Part shown: one piece after another, positions 25,177 to 34,105 of the stretch | Layout: every line of letters starts with the position of its first letter | How positions within the stretch are numbered: the stretch's first letter is position 1 | Assembly: GCA_030647205.1 (NCBI GenBank) | Contig: JAUSJO010000005.1 | Span: 124,001 to 188,000, forward strand | Length of the DNA: 64,000 nucleotides | Reading direction: 5' to 3' | DNA from: a bacterium | Lineage (GTDB): Bacteria; Patescibacteria; CPR2; UBA1875; JAJYID01 | Position numbers and translations under genes: made by a program | The notes under the pieces: model-generated | Told to the model about the DNA's origin: nothing | Database searches by the model: none | What the model saw: the letters and a program-made list of their open reading frames with translations, nothing else

Positions 25177-25779
25177 ATGAAACCGACACTCAAATATGAA
25201 AGAAAATACTGGGACGAGGGCAAAAATATTATTTGTGGTATTGATGAAGTTGGCAGAGGTTCGTGGGCAGGTCCGCTATATGTCGGAGCGGTTGTTTTTG
25301 ATAAAAACCACAGGATGATAGATGGTGTAAATGACTCGAAAAAGTTGACACCTCTAAAAAGGGAAACTCTCCATAAAGAAATTATAGAAAATGCGCTTGC
25401 TTACAGCATCGGAGCGGTTAAATCATATGAAGTAGATAGCTACGGCCTAACTCTCGCAACAGAAATTGCCATCGAAAGGGCAATAGAAGGATTAGGGCTT
25501 ACGGTTGATCTTCTTTTGATAGATGCCATCAGCTATAAGAAACTTGATTGCCTGCCGATAATTAAAGGAGACCAAGTTTGCTATAGTATTTCTTGTGCTT
25601 CAATAATCGCCAAAGTAGAAAGAGACAAGTATATTTCAAGTATTCCGGAAGCTGAAGTCTATAGATTTGACAGAAATAAAGGCTATGGAACGATGGAACA
25701 TGTGGAACTCATAAAAAAGCATGGGATCTCCGATGTGCATCGTAAAAGTTTCAAACCCATAAGGATCCTTTGTGGTTAA
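25177..25779 (+). CDS. rnhB: ribonuclease HII
   Basis: 200 residues. It removes RNA from RNA-DNA hybrids and single ribonucleotides in DNA. The RNase HII active site is present: Asp-Glu in GIDEVGRGSWAGPL, Asp in LLIDAISY, and a further Asp in the KVERDKYISS region, with the Y-F-NKGYGT signature. The open frame reaches further upstream, but that part is the composite repeat. TACACT (25165-25170) lies exactly 6 nt before this ATG, so the start is leaderless. The end overlaps yraN by 8 nt. Confidence 0.94.
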   Translation: MKPTLKYERKYWDEGKNIICGIDEVGRGSWAGPLYVGAVVFDKNHRMIDGVNDSKKLTPLKRETLHKEIIENALAYSIGAVKSYEVDSYGLTLATEIAIERAIEGLGLTVDLLLIDAISYKKLDCLPIIKGDQVCYSISCASIIAKVERDKYISSIPEAEVYRFDRNKGYGTMEHVELIKKHGISDVHRKSFKPIRILCG

Positions 25780-26134
25780 CACTCACATAATCGGTCAAAC
25801 GGCCGAGGATATGGCGGCAGAATATCTGATTGAAAACAAGCTCCGGATTATCGACCGGAACTATCGCACCAGATTTGGTGAGATTGACATTATCTCGAAA
25901 GAGAAAAAGAAATTTGTCTTTGTTGAGGTGAAGGCAAAAAATACTTCCAGATTCGGAAAACCTTATGAGATGGTAACGGCAAAGAAACAGAAAAAGCTTA
26001 TTTCAACAGCAAAGGGATATCTAACTGAGATAGGTTTAGACATAGAAAAGATTGATTGGCGGATAGACGTTATCTCAATTGATTATGAAACAGGTACTAT
26101 TGAATGGCTCAAAAACGCAGTCGAAGATATTTAA
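25772..26134 (+). CDS. yraN: YraN/UPF0102 family endonuclease-like protein
   Basis: 120 residues, normal length. Restriction-endonuclease-like fold with GQTAEDMAAEYL, then NYRTRFGEIDIIS and FVFVEVKAK (the E-D-ExK metal site). Role unclear; often placed next to rnhB in bacteria, as here. GTG start inside the last codons of rnhB, so translation is coupled. Confidence 0.9.
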   Translation: MVNTHIIGQTAEDMAAEYLIENKLRIIDRNYRTRFGEIDIISKEKKKFVFVEVKAKNTSRFGKPYEMVTAKKQKKLISTAKGYLTEIGLDIEKIDWRIDVISIDYETGTIEWLKNAVEDI

Positions 26135-26185
26135 ACTTTTATGCTATAATAAAGCCAATTAATAAAAAATAGCAGGGGTAAATAA

Positions 26186-27094
26186 ATGACAAAGATTGTT
26201 GTGTCGGAAGGATTAAGGTTGTCGCCAGAACAGGAGAAAAGGCTAAAGGCTCTTGGCAATTGTGCTATTTATAATGAAGCTGCAAAGTCAGACGAGGAAG
26301 CATTAAAAAGATTTAAAGAAGCTGATGTTATTTGTACCGAAAGTGCTCCGATAGAAAATGTCATTTATAGTTTGAAAGACAAACTTGTTTGCTTTCCGTT
26401 CGTCGGAATGGGTTGGCTAGACCTAAAAAAACTCGATGCAAAAGGAGTAAAAGTTGCAAATGCTCCTGGGTGCAACAAATCGGCCGTGACAGAGTGGGTT
26501 ATTTCTATGATGATAATGGCTGCAAGAGAACTGTATTCAGTTATAAATAAGCCCTCGGATTCATATGCTGGTTTTCCCATGGAAACCACAGGATTAGCAT
26601 CTAAAAATGTGACTATTTTAGGTAAAGGGAATATTGGCAAGCAGGTTCACGGAGTATGTAACGCTTTGGGTATGAATGTTATGGTTTTTTCTCGAGGAGA
26701 CGATATAAAAAAGAGCGTAGAAAATGCGGATTTTGTGATAAATTGTCTGGCTAGAAATAAAGAAACAGAAGGAATATTAGATGAGAATTTTTTTGGTGCC
26801 ATGAAAGAAAGAGCGTATTTTATAAGTGCTACAAGTTTGCAAATCTATGACATTGATGCGCTCAAAAAATCTTTAGATATAGGAAAGTTATCAGGTGCAG
26901 CTATTGATTTGGAAGGAGTGAAGGTTGGAGATAGCTCAGACCCTCTCTATAAAGGCTTGGCAAAACATCCGAAAATACTAGTTACCCCACATATAGCTTT
27001 TAACACCGATGTATCAATGAAGGTGGGTAATGACATTATGATAGATAATGCCGAAGCGTGGATAAATGGTAGGCCGATAAATATAGTTATCTAG
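26186..27094 (+). CDS. divergent D-2-hydroxyacid dehydrogenase-like protein
   Basis: 302 residues. The central Rossmann domain has VTILGKGNIGKQVHGV (GxGxxG), MKERAYFISATSLQ and GKLSGAAIDLEGV, and the end has LVTPHIAFNT, matching D-isomer-specific 2-hydroxyacid dehydrogenases. The Glu of the catalytic set (AIDLEG) and the His (TPHIA) are present. The usual Arg of the NTARG-type loop is replaced (SATSLQ), so the usual activity is uncertain. Preceded by TATAAT (26143-26148) and an AGGGGT Shine-Dalgarno. Monocistronic. Confidence 0.85.
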   Translation: MTKIVVSEGLRLSPEQEKRLKALGNCAIYNEAAKSDEEALKRFKEADVICTESAPIENVIYSLKDKLVCFPFVGMGWLDLKKLDAKGVKVANAPGCNKSAVTEWVISMMIMAARELYSVINKPSDSYAGFPMETTGLASKNVTILGKGNIGKQVHGVCNALGMNVMVFSRGDDIKKSVENADFVINCLARNKETEGILDENFFGAMKERAYFISATSLQIYDIDALKKSLDIGKLSGAAIDLEGVKVGDSSDPLYKGLAKHPKILVTPHIAFNTDVSMKVGNDIMIDNAEAWINGRPINIVI

Positions 27095-27104
27095 CAATTC
27101 CAGC

Positions 27105-27133
27105 TTGACATCCGTAAGGTACATAGCTATAAT
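27105..27133 (+). promoter_or_regulatory. nusA promoter
   Basis: Perfect TTGACA (27105-27110), 17-nt spacer, perfect TATAAT (27128-27133), the best consensus promoter in the window. It drives a leader of about 165 nt. Confidence 0.9.
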
Positions 27134-27142
27134 GAGAACGTA

Positions 27143-27166
27143 GTCGGAATTTGTTCCGGCTTTTAT
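27143..27166 (+). promoter_or_regulatory. terminator-like hairpin in the nusA leader
   Basis: GTCGGAA (27143-27149) / TTCCGGC (27154-27160), loop TTTG, then TTTTAT. It begins within a few bases of the predicted start. Because NusA acts on pausing and termination, a hairpin here could give feedback control; this is inference. Confidence 0.5.
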
Positions 27167-27305
27167 AGTCTTTTACGGCTGTTTTCAAGCAAAAGTATTA
27201 TATTTATCTAAAATTAAGCATTATTTTTGTTTGAATGCCAGATGTAAAAGAGAGCTATATGAGTTAAAAATTAAATAAGCCCAAAAGGGGGAGATGGAGA
27301 ATAAA

Positions 27306-28823
27306 ATGCAAGCAAAGTTTACACAGGCGATCAACCAGATTTGCGACGAGAAAAACCTTTCTCGTGATGTTGTAATGGAAACAGTTAAGGCGGCACTGGC
27401 AAGCGCCTATAAAAAAGACTACGGATCAAAAGATCAGGAAGTCAGAGTTGAAATAGATGAAGAAAGCGGAGCAATCCAAGTTTATGTTATAAAAGAAGTC
27501 GTCGATGAAGTTGAAGACAAAATGCTTCAGATGAGCGTAGTTGACGCAAACAAAATCAAAAAAGGCGCAAAAGTTGGTGATACGGTTGAAATCCTGGATA
27601 TTCCGGCAGATTTCGGCAGAATTGCAGCTCAAACTGCAAAACAGGTGATAATCCAGAGAATTCGAGAAGCTGAACGTGATATGGTCTTTGAAGAGTTTAA
27701 AGATAAAGAAGGCGACATTATAAATGCGGTTGTTCAAAGAGTTGAGGGCGACACTGTAATCGTAGATCTTGGAAAAGCCACCGGAGTTTTATATAGAACC
27801 GAGCAAATGGCCGGAGAACATTATTATACTGGTCAGAGACTGAAGGTTTTTGTTGTAAGAGTTGAAAGTGCCACAAGAGGTCCGCAGATAGTTCTTTCAA
27901 GGTCTCATCCGGATATGATTAGAAAACTTTTTGAAATGGAAGTACCGGAGATACTGGCAGGAACAATCGAGATCAAGTCAGTCGCTCGTGAAGGCGGCGA
28001 GAGAACAAAAATAGCCGTTTATACTGAAACAGCAGGCATCGATCCGGTTGGCGCGCTCGTTGGGCAAAGAGGCTCAAGGGTCCAGTCGGTTATGAGCGAA
28101 ATTGGTGAAGAGAAAATTGATATAATCCTTTGGGATCCTGATATTAAAACCTACATTATCAATGCTCTTTCACCGGCGAAAGTGATAGAAGTTGAGATAG
28201 ACGAAAAAGAGAAGAAAGCAACCGTGAAGGTTCCTGAGGATCAGCTATCTCTTGCAATCGGTAAAAAGGGTCAAAATGTCCGTCTTGCAGCTAAGCTTAC
28301 TGGTTGGAACGTAGATATTGCAGGTACGGATGATGCAGGTATTGAGGGCATCCAAGCTGCGGCTGCTCCTGTAGAAACCAAGAAGGCGGCGGATCTAGAA
28401 GATGCGATTATCAAGAATATAGAGTCGCAAGAGTCGGCTGAGGTTGAGACGGAAGAAAAACCCGCTGATGATCAGCCAGCAGTCGAAGAGGAGCCTGTGA
28501 AAGAAGACAAGCCAGTCACAGAAGAAGCTAGTGCAGATTTAGACAGTAAACAAGAAACGGAAGATGATCTAGTTGCTGAGATTGGCGGAGAAGAAAAAGA
28601 AGTTGAGGCGCCAAAAATTATAAAAGATGAGAGAAAACAGATTGATGATGCACCAGAGACTCCTTATGCGGGAGAGTCGGTTGCCGGAAATGCACTAAAA
28701 GCTACAGAAGAAGAGAATAAAGAAGTTAAAGTTGAAAAAGCAGAAGAACCGGATGGTCCAAGCATTGAAGAGGTCTTAGAAGAAGAGGAAGAGGAAAACA
28801 CAAAGGCGCAGCAAGCAAAGTAA
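27306..28823 (+). CDS. nusA: transcription elongation/termination factor NusA
   Basis: About 505 residues. N-terminal RNA-polymerase-binding domain, S1 domain (EGDIINAVVQRVEGDTVIVDL), and two KH domains (GALVGQRGSRVQSV; LSLAIGKKGQNVRLAAKL). A 150-residue acidic tail of Glu, Asp, Ala and Lys then replaces the usual C-terminal repeats. I chose MQAKFT at 27306 because GGAG lies 6 nt upstream. The ATG at 27294 is possible but sits almost on its own Shine-Dalgarno. It is followed 41 nt later by clpC. Confidence 0.94.
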   Translation: MQAKFTQAINQICDEKNLSRDVVMETVKAALASAYKKDYGSKDQEVRVEIDEESGAIQVYVIKEVVDEVEDKMLQMSVVDANKIKKGAKVGDTVEILDIPADFGRIAAQTAKQVIIQRIREAERDMVFEEFKDKEGDIINAVVQRVEGDTVIVDLGKATGVLYRTEQMAGEHYYTGQRLKVFVVRVESATRGPQIVLSRSHPDMIRKLFEMEVPEILAGTIEIKSVAREGGERTKIAVYTETAGIDPVGALVGQRGSRVQSVMSEIGEEKIDIILWDPDIKTYIINALSPAKVIEVEIDEKEKKATVKVPEDQLSLAIGKKGQNVRLAAKLTGWNVDIAGTDDAGIEGIQAAAAPVETKKAADLEDAIIKNIESQESAEVETEEKPADDQPAVEEEPVKEDKPVTEEASADLDSKQETEDDLVAEIGGEEKEVEAPKIIKDERKQIDDAPETPYAGESVAGNALKATEEENKEVKVEKAEEPDGPSIEEVLEEEEEENTKAQQAK

Positions 28824-28864
28824 GTATGTCCCGTAGAGACGGGATAAGCAAGGAAGGGGGAAAC

Positions 28865-31405
28865 ATGCAGGAATTTAATTTATTCGGCAGGTTTACAGGC
28901 AACGCCAAGCAATGTCTTTTGAACGCGCAAAAGATTGCAAAGAAAAAGAACTCAGATATAGATACCGATGATATCTTGGTTGGGATATACCTGGTCACTG
29001 ATTCTGTCGGTTCAAGACTTTTAAAAAGTGTTGGTTTTGAGAGTGATATTTCTGCTTATCCGTCAGTTCAGGAAAGTCTGGCAAATGCAAGGGAAGGCGG
29101 GAGTAATGTAGTTACGCTTACAGAATCTGCCAAAACATCTCTCGAAGTTGCCATGGGTCTCGGCAAAAGCTATCAGTCAAACTATATTGGCACTGAGCAT
29201 ATTTTAAGAGCGCTGCTTATGGGCAAGAAAACAAAGGCCTATGAAGTTTTGAAAAACGACAATATTCAGATCGTTTCGCTCACAAGCGAGCTTGATAAGT
29301 TTTTGCAGAGAGGCTCGGGCGACAATATGGATATGTACAGCGATGATTTCGCTCAGGACAGTCCTATGGGTATACATAGGGATTTTGCACAAACGAGAGC
29401 AGGAAATGATAGTTCTAAAATATTTGAAAGCTACAGCGTAGACTTTACCGAAAAAGCAAAGAAAAAAGAGTTCGATCCGATAATCGGCCGTGATAAGGAA
29501 ATCGCGCGCGTTATATCTATTTTAAATCGAAGGACAAAAAATAATCCGGTCTTAATCGGCGAACCCGGCGTAGGGAAAACTGCTCTGGTTGAGGGTTTGG
29601 CTCAACGCATAGTTTCCGGAAACGTGCCGGAGCAACTCTCTGGTAAAAAGATTTTGATGCTTGATATGGCAAATGTCATAGCCGGCACAAAATATCGAGG
29701 TGAGTTCGAGGAGCGTTTAAAGAAAATTGTTGAGGCGCTGAGAGAGAACAATAATATTATTCTGTTTATCGATGAGCTTCATACCATAGTTGGCGCCGGT
29801 GCTGCAGAAGGCGCGATAGATGCGGCAAATATCCTAAAGCCCACTCTTTCAAGGGGCGAAATCCAGGTTATAGGTGCAACGACATTTGATGATTACAGAA
29901 AATATATAGAAAAGGATGCTGCGCTTGAGAGGCGTTTCCAGCCGGTGACTTTAGCCGAGCCGACACCTGCAGAAACCATCGCGATACTCAAAGGCGTAAG
30001 GCCGAACTTTGAAGAGTATCACAAGGTTAAAATTACTGATGAGTCGATAGAGGCAGCAGTAAAAATGTCGAAAAGATATATTTCAGATAGATTTTTACCT
30101 GATAAGGCTATTGACCTGATTGACGAGGCAGCAAGTCTTTTGAAAATCAAAAAAGGTAAGAGTCCTTCAAAAACTTTGAAAGATTATGCAAAGGATCTCA
30201 AGAAAGTTATTCAAAAGAAAGAAGAGTCTGTGATAGCTGCGAAATATATCATGGCGGCTGAGTACAAACAGAAAGAAGAACTCCTTGAGGCAAAGATAAG
30301 AAATCTCAAGAAAATCACAAAAGACTACCACGAGCCGGAAATCACAGCGGAAAGCATTGCGGAAGTTATTTCTATTTCTACCGGTGTACCTGTAACTCGC
30401 TTGATCAAAAAAGAAAGCGAGAGCCTTCTAAATATGGAGAAAAACCTCAAAAAAAGAATTATAGGTCAAGATGAAGCGATCAATGAAATCTCCCGTGCGA
30501 TAAGACGCTCAAGGACCGGTATTTCAAACGAAAAAAGGCCCATTGGTACATTCATATTTCTTGGTCCGACCGGTGTCGGTAAAACAGAACTTGCCAAAGC
30601 TTTGGCTGCTGAAATGTTCAACTCAGAAGATATGCTTGTGAAGCTTGATATGAGTGAGTTTATGGAAAAGCATAATGTGGCTCGGCTTGTTGGCGCGCCG
30701 GCAGGATATGTTGGATTTGAGGAAGGCGGACAACTAACCGAGATTGTCCGCAGAAAACCTTACTCTGTAATTCTTCTTGATGAGATAGAGAAGGCGCACT
30801 CTGATGTCTTCAATATGTTTTTGCAAATTTTGGAAGATGGTCATCTGACAGACGCAAAAGGCATAAAGGTAGACTTTAGAAATACGATTATCATTATGAC
30901 TTCAAATATTGGTGCTGACAAAATGTTTAAAACAGCGAAGCTCGGATTTAGCGCCGAAAATTCAACAGAAGAAAAAGAGTTTGAGTCTCTTCACAAGAAA
31001 ATTTCAGAGGAAGTAATGGAAAACGTGAAGACGCAGTTCAGACCCGAGTTTATAAACCGTGTTGATAAAATAATCGTCTTTAAGGCTCTGTCAAAGATTG
31101 ACGTCAAAAAGATTGTAGGTCTTCAACTGAGAGAGTTACAGGATAGGTTAGATGAAAAGCATATCACCATCAAAGTGTCAGAAAGTGCCAAGAAGTTTCT
31201 CATGGAAAAGGGCTATGATATCGAAAACGGCGCAAGGCCGATGCGAAGAGCTATTGAAAACTATATCGAGTCGCCTTTGGCCGAAGGTATGCTCTCCGGT
31301 GAGTTTAACGAAGGTGATCTAATATCTGTGATGAAAATGGAAGAAAATCTCCAGTTCTATGTTCTGCAAATAAAAGCGGATAAGAGGAAAATAAACAGTA
31401 AATAA
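28865..31405 (+). CDS. clpC: ClpC-type AAA+ chaperone (protease unfoldase)
   Basis: 846 residues. ATP-driven unfoldase that feeds proteins to ClpP (clpP is at 58970). Clp_N repeats lie in the first 150 residues (FTGNAKQCLLNAQKIA and ESAKTSLEVAMGL). AAA1 has Walker A GEPGVGKTA and Walker B ILFIDELHT. A helical linker follows, then AAA2 with GPTGVGKTE, VILLDEIEKAH and the C-terminal ClpB-D2 small domain (NGARPMRRAIENYIESPLA). The start at 28865 has GGAAGGGGG upstream; residues before it in the open frame do not fit the family. Confidence 0.93.
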   Translation: MQEFNLFGRFTGNAKQCLLNAQKIAKKKNSDIDTDDILVGIYLVTDSVGSRLLKSVGFESDISAYPSVQESLANAREGGSNVVTLTESAKTSLEVAMGLGKSYQSNYIGTEHILRALLMGKKTKAYEVLKNDNIQIVSLTSELDKFLQRGSGDNMDMYSDDFAQDSPMGIHRDFAQTRAGNDSSKIFESYSVDFTEKAKKKEFDPIIGRDKEIARVISILNRRTKNNPVLIGEPGVGKTALVEGLAQRIVSGNVPEQLSGKKILMLDMANVIAGTKYRGEFEERLKKIVEALRENNNIILFIDELHTIVGAGAAEGAIDAANILKPTLSRGEIQVIGATTFDDYRKYIEKDAALERRFQPVTLAEPTPAETIAILKGVRPNFEEYHKVKITDESIEAAVKMSKRYISDRFLPDKAIDLIDEAASLLKIKKGKSPSKTLKDYAKDLKKVIQKKEESVIAAKYIMAAEYKQKEELLEAKIRNLKKITKDYHEPEITAESIAEVISISTGVPVTRLIKKESESLLNMEKNLKKRIIGQDEAINEISRAIRRSRTGISNEKRPIGTFIFLGPTGVGKTELAKALAAEMFNSEDMLVKLDMSEFMEKHNVARLVGAPAGYVGFEEGGQLTEIVRRKPYSVILLDEIEKAHSDVFNMFLQILEDGHLTDAKGIKVDFRNTIIIMTSNIGADKMFKTAKLGFSAENSTEEKEFESLHKKISEEVMENVKTQFRPEFINRVDKIIVFKALSKIDVKKIVGLQLRELQDRLDEKHITIKVSESAKKFLMEKGYDIENGARPMRRAIENYIESPLAEGMLSGEFNEGDLISVMKMEENLQFYVLQIKADKRKINSK

Positions 31406-31407
31406 CT

Positions 31408-31745
31408 CTTTGTCATTCCGACCGATTTCCTGAAAGGACGAGCGGAGGAATCCCTTTCCCCGTATGTCATTCCCGCGGAGGCGGGAATCCAGACTTTAAA
31501 ATACTCTATCTACTTTTTTAGAAAAAGTAGAATCAAAAATCCCCGACTAGCACTATGAAATAGATAAAACTAATAAAAATTTATCATTCAAAACAGCAAC
31601 CACTCCGTTTAATACTGCTTTTGTCCTTCGGAACATTCTAAATTTTTAAGTTTTATCCACTATTTCTCCGTGATGTCGGGAGAGAACAAAAATCACGCCG
31701 AGAAGAACCTCATTCCGTCATCCTGAGGCACGAAGGATCTCTCCT
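31408..31745. repeat. composite intergenic repeat, copy 5
   Basis: B (TGTCATTCCGACCGATTTCC), C as a perfect ATTCCC-N8-GGGAAT (31469-31488), and D with a fully compensated stem change (TCTACTTTTT 31509-31518 / AAAAAGTAGA 31522-31531). An unrelated AT-rich middle follows, then GTGATGTCGGGAG, and finally module A (TCATCCTGAGGCACGAAGGA). The order is changed here: A is last. Confidence 0.82.
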
Positions 31746-31813
31746 TTTTCTTGCCCAAAAAAATAATTCAGTTTAAAATTGCTTAACTTTAGATATTCAA
31801 CTAAACTTAATAG

Positions 31814-32086
31814 ATGGATAAGTTTCAAATTGTTGCGATGATTGCGGGGATAATGGTAGTTTTTAGTACCTTGCCGCAGGTTTCTAAGACCCTAAAAACA
31901 AAAAAAGTTGAGGAGCTGTCTCTAGCAATGTTTCTCCTGCTTCTAGGTGCTCAAACTATCTGGTTCTTCTACGGCTTTCATATCCACGATATAGCCATCA
32001 TTCTGACGAATGGTATCTCGGCTCTGGTTGTGGCTACAAATGTCGGACTTATTTTAAAATATCGGAAAGTGCCGGTAAAAAAGTAA
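31814..32086 (+). CDS. SemiSWEET-like PQ-loop membrane protein
   Basis: 90 residues with three membrane helices and the PQ-loop signature (FSTLPQVSKTLKTKKVEELS), then WFFYGFHIHDIAIILTNG. This is the size and pattern of bacterial SemiSWEETs, which dimerise to move sugars. The substrate cannot be predicted. Its start fits a leaderless promoter: TTGCTT (31779), 17-nt spacer, TAAACT (31802), 6 nt, ATG. Confidence 0.85.
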   Translation: MDKFQIVAMIAGIMVVFSTLPQVSKTLKTKKVEELSLAMFLLLLGAQTIWFFYGFHIHDIAIILTNGISALVVATNVGLILKYRKVPVKK

Positions 32087-32187
32087 TTTTGTCTACTTGT
32101 TTTTCCTTTGGTGGTTATGATAACATCTCTCTATCAATAAGCTATTCTATTCCAGTGTATTGACGCTCTTAAGGAGGTGATACTAAA

Positions 32188-32607
32188 ATGGCCAGAAAGT
32201 TAGCCGCTATTCTTGTTGCAGATGTTTCGCCATGGCTTCAGACGAACAGTGCTGGAGGGGTTGAGGATAAGAAGGATTTTGCCGGTGAATTTGGCGTGGG
32301 AGAATACGTCGAGAAGTTCGGCCACTATGGTTTCTTTTGGCAGAACAAGGAATATGGGAAACATGTGCACCTAGTTATGTATTCCAAGACTGGCTTTACA
32401 TCAAGGTTCTCAACGGATGTTACTAGCGCTTTGATTGGTGATCTTCCTCATGCAACAGACAAGGTAATGGCACGGCTGGAACCTTGCTTCAAGAACGACG
32501 ATGACGCAGTTCTTTTGGTGGAAGAAGGGGTACTTGAGCCTCTTCAGAAGCTATGCGAAAGAACCGGCGTTGACCTTGATTTGCTGGACGTTTCAGTCCA
32601 CGCTTAA
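32188..32607 (+). CDS. hypothetical protein, 139 aa
   Basis: Soluble protein rich in aromatic and acidic residues (FGHYGFFWQNKEYGKHVHLV), without a membrane segment or known domain. Preceded by a strong AAGGAGGTG Shine-Dalgarno and, about 65-90 nt upstream, TTGTTT at 32097 with a TAACAT-like -10. Followed by two terminator hairpins, so it is a one-gene unit of the accessory kind seen repeatedly in this window. Confidence 0.65.
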   Translation: MARKLAAILVADVSPWLQTNSAGGVEDKKDFAGEFGVGEYVEKFGHYGFFWQNKEYGKHVHLVMYSKTGFTSRFSTDVTSALIGDLPHATDKVMARLEPCFKNDDDAVLLVEEGVLEPLQKLCERTGVDLDLLDVSVHA

Positions 32608-32653
32608 TCAGAACAAAAGGGGGCTGGGCAAAGATGCCGCCCGGCCCTTTAGT

Positions 32654-32681
32654 GGACCTGAATTATCAGGTCCATATTTTT
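32654..32681 (+). terminator. terminator before radA
   Basis: GGACCTGA (32654-32661) / TCAGGTCC (32666-32673), loop ATTA, then ATATTTTT. A GC-rich stem (GGGCTGGGC / GCCCGGCCC) lies just before it. Confidence 0.85.
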
Positions 32682-32687
32682 GTCTAC

Positions 32688-32716
32688 TTGTTTTAGGTTT
32701 TTGAATTATATATTCT
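32688..32716 (+). promoter_or_regulatory. leaderless promoter of radA
   Basis: TTGTTT (32688-32693), 17-nt spacer, TATTCT (32711-32716), then 6 nt to the ATG. The -35 lies in a TGTCTACTTGTTTT motif repeated at 32091 and, with one change, at 53271. Confidence 0.65.
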
Positions 32717-32722
32717 TTAGAT

Positions 32723-34078
32723 ATGGCGAAAGTTAAAACACAATTCATATGCGGGAACTGCGGGGCATTTTATGACCGGTGGCAGGGGAAGTGTGTGCAA
32801 TGCGGGGAATGGAATACTCTCACAGAAACGCAGCTTAGCGTTGGCAAAAAATCCGGCACAAGAACTTCAAGCTCCTTGAGTAAGCCTGAGCCTCTTGGGA
32901 AAGCGGAGGATAATATCACAAGGCTAGCCACAGGTATTGGCGAGTTTGACAGGGTAGTCGGATCAGGGATAGTACCGGGTTCACTTATTCTTCTCGGCGG
33001 AGATCCGGGGATAGGAAAGTCGACTTTAATACTCCAAGTTGCGGCAAAAGTTGCAAGCGGCAAAAAAGTTTTATATGTTAGCGGAGAGGAGTCGGCTCGG
33101 CAAGTATCTCTTAGAGCAAGCAGGCTAGAGCTACAGTCTGATAAATTGTTTGTTTTATCTGAAACAAATGTTGAGACGATTATCGACCAAATAAAGTCAG
33201 AAAAGCCATCATTCGTGGTTATTGACTCTATCCAAACTGTCTACTCTGATGATGTGATGAGCACTTCAGGAAGTGTTGGGCAGGTGTCGCTGTGCGCGCA
33301 GAAACTGATGAATCTGGCAAAAAGCGAACACATCGCAATTGTACTTATTGGCCATGTTACAAAAGAAGGGAACTTGGCCGGTCCAAGACTTCTTGAGCAT
33401 TTGGTGGATGTTGTCTTATATTTGGAAGGTGAGAGATACGGAGGATTTAGGGTTCTTCGCGGGATTAAAAACAGATTTGGTTCGACAAATGAAACGGGTA
33501 TTTTTGATATGACGAAAGAGGGGATGACGGAGGTAGAGAATCCTTCGGAAATATTACTGTCAGAGAGGCTAAAGTCGGCCTCGGGAACGGCGATATTTGC
33601 GACCATGGAAGGAACAAGACCGCTGCTTGTCGAAATACAGGCGCTGACATCTATAACAAGCTTTGGTTATCCAAAAAGAACTGCCAGTGGGATGGACCTA
33701 AATAGATTGAATCTACTTATTGCGGTCCTTACAAAAAGAGCGGGTATCAATCTTACAAATCAGGATGTGTTTGTAAATATTGTTGGCGGGATGGCCATCC
33801 GTGAGCCGGCGGTTGATCTGGCTGTGGCGCTTGCGATTACATCCGCCTATAAAAATAAAGTTATACAAAACGACATGGCCGTTTTTGGAGAAATTGGTCT
33901 TGCAGGAGAGATAAGAAATGTGGATAATGTAGAGGAACGGATAAAGGAAATAGAGAAACTTGGTTTCAAGTCCGTTTTGATACCAAATGCCAGCAAGATT
34001 GGTGAAGTGAAGGGCGGAAAGATAAAGTTAATCCGCGTTTCAAATATAAAAGAAGCCATAGACGCGGCGTTAATATAA
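32723..34078 (+). CDS. radA: DNA repair/recombination protein RadA (Sms)
   Basis: 451 residues. RadA drives branch migration and helps homologous recombination. N-terminal zinc finger CGNCGAFYDRWQGKCVQCGEW, RecA-like ATPase with Walker A GGDPGIGKST and Walker B SFVVIDSI, the RadA-specific motif KNRFGSTNE, and the C-terminal Lon-protease-like domain (GYPKRTASGMDLNRL, GEIGLAGEIR). Full length. The protein at 34106 begins 28 nt after it. Confidence 0.97.
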   Translation: MAKVKTQFICGNCGAFYDRWQGKCVQCGEWNTLTETQLSVGKKSGTRTSSSLSKPEPLGKAEDNITRLATGIGEFDRVVGSGIVPGSLILLGGDPGIGKSTLILQVAAKVASGKKVLYVSGEESARQVSLRASRLELQSDKLFVLSETNVETIIDQIKSEKPSFVVIDSIQTVYSDDVMSTSGSVGQVSLCAQKLMNLAKSEHIAIVLIGHVTKEGNLAGPRLLEHLVDVVLYLEGERYGGFRVLRGIKNRFGSTNETGIFDMTKEGMTEVENPSEILLSERLKSASGTAIFATMEGTRPLLVEIQALTSITSFGYPKRTASGMDLNRLNLLIAVLTKRAGINLTNQDVFVNIVGGMAIREPAVDLAVALAITSAYKNKVIQNDMAVFGEIGLAGEIRNVDNVEERIKEIEKLGFKSVLIPNASKIGEVKGGKIKLIRVSNIKEAIDAALI

Positions 34079-34105
34079 AAGCACCTTTAAAAGAGGAAAC
34101 AAAAG

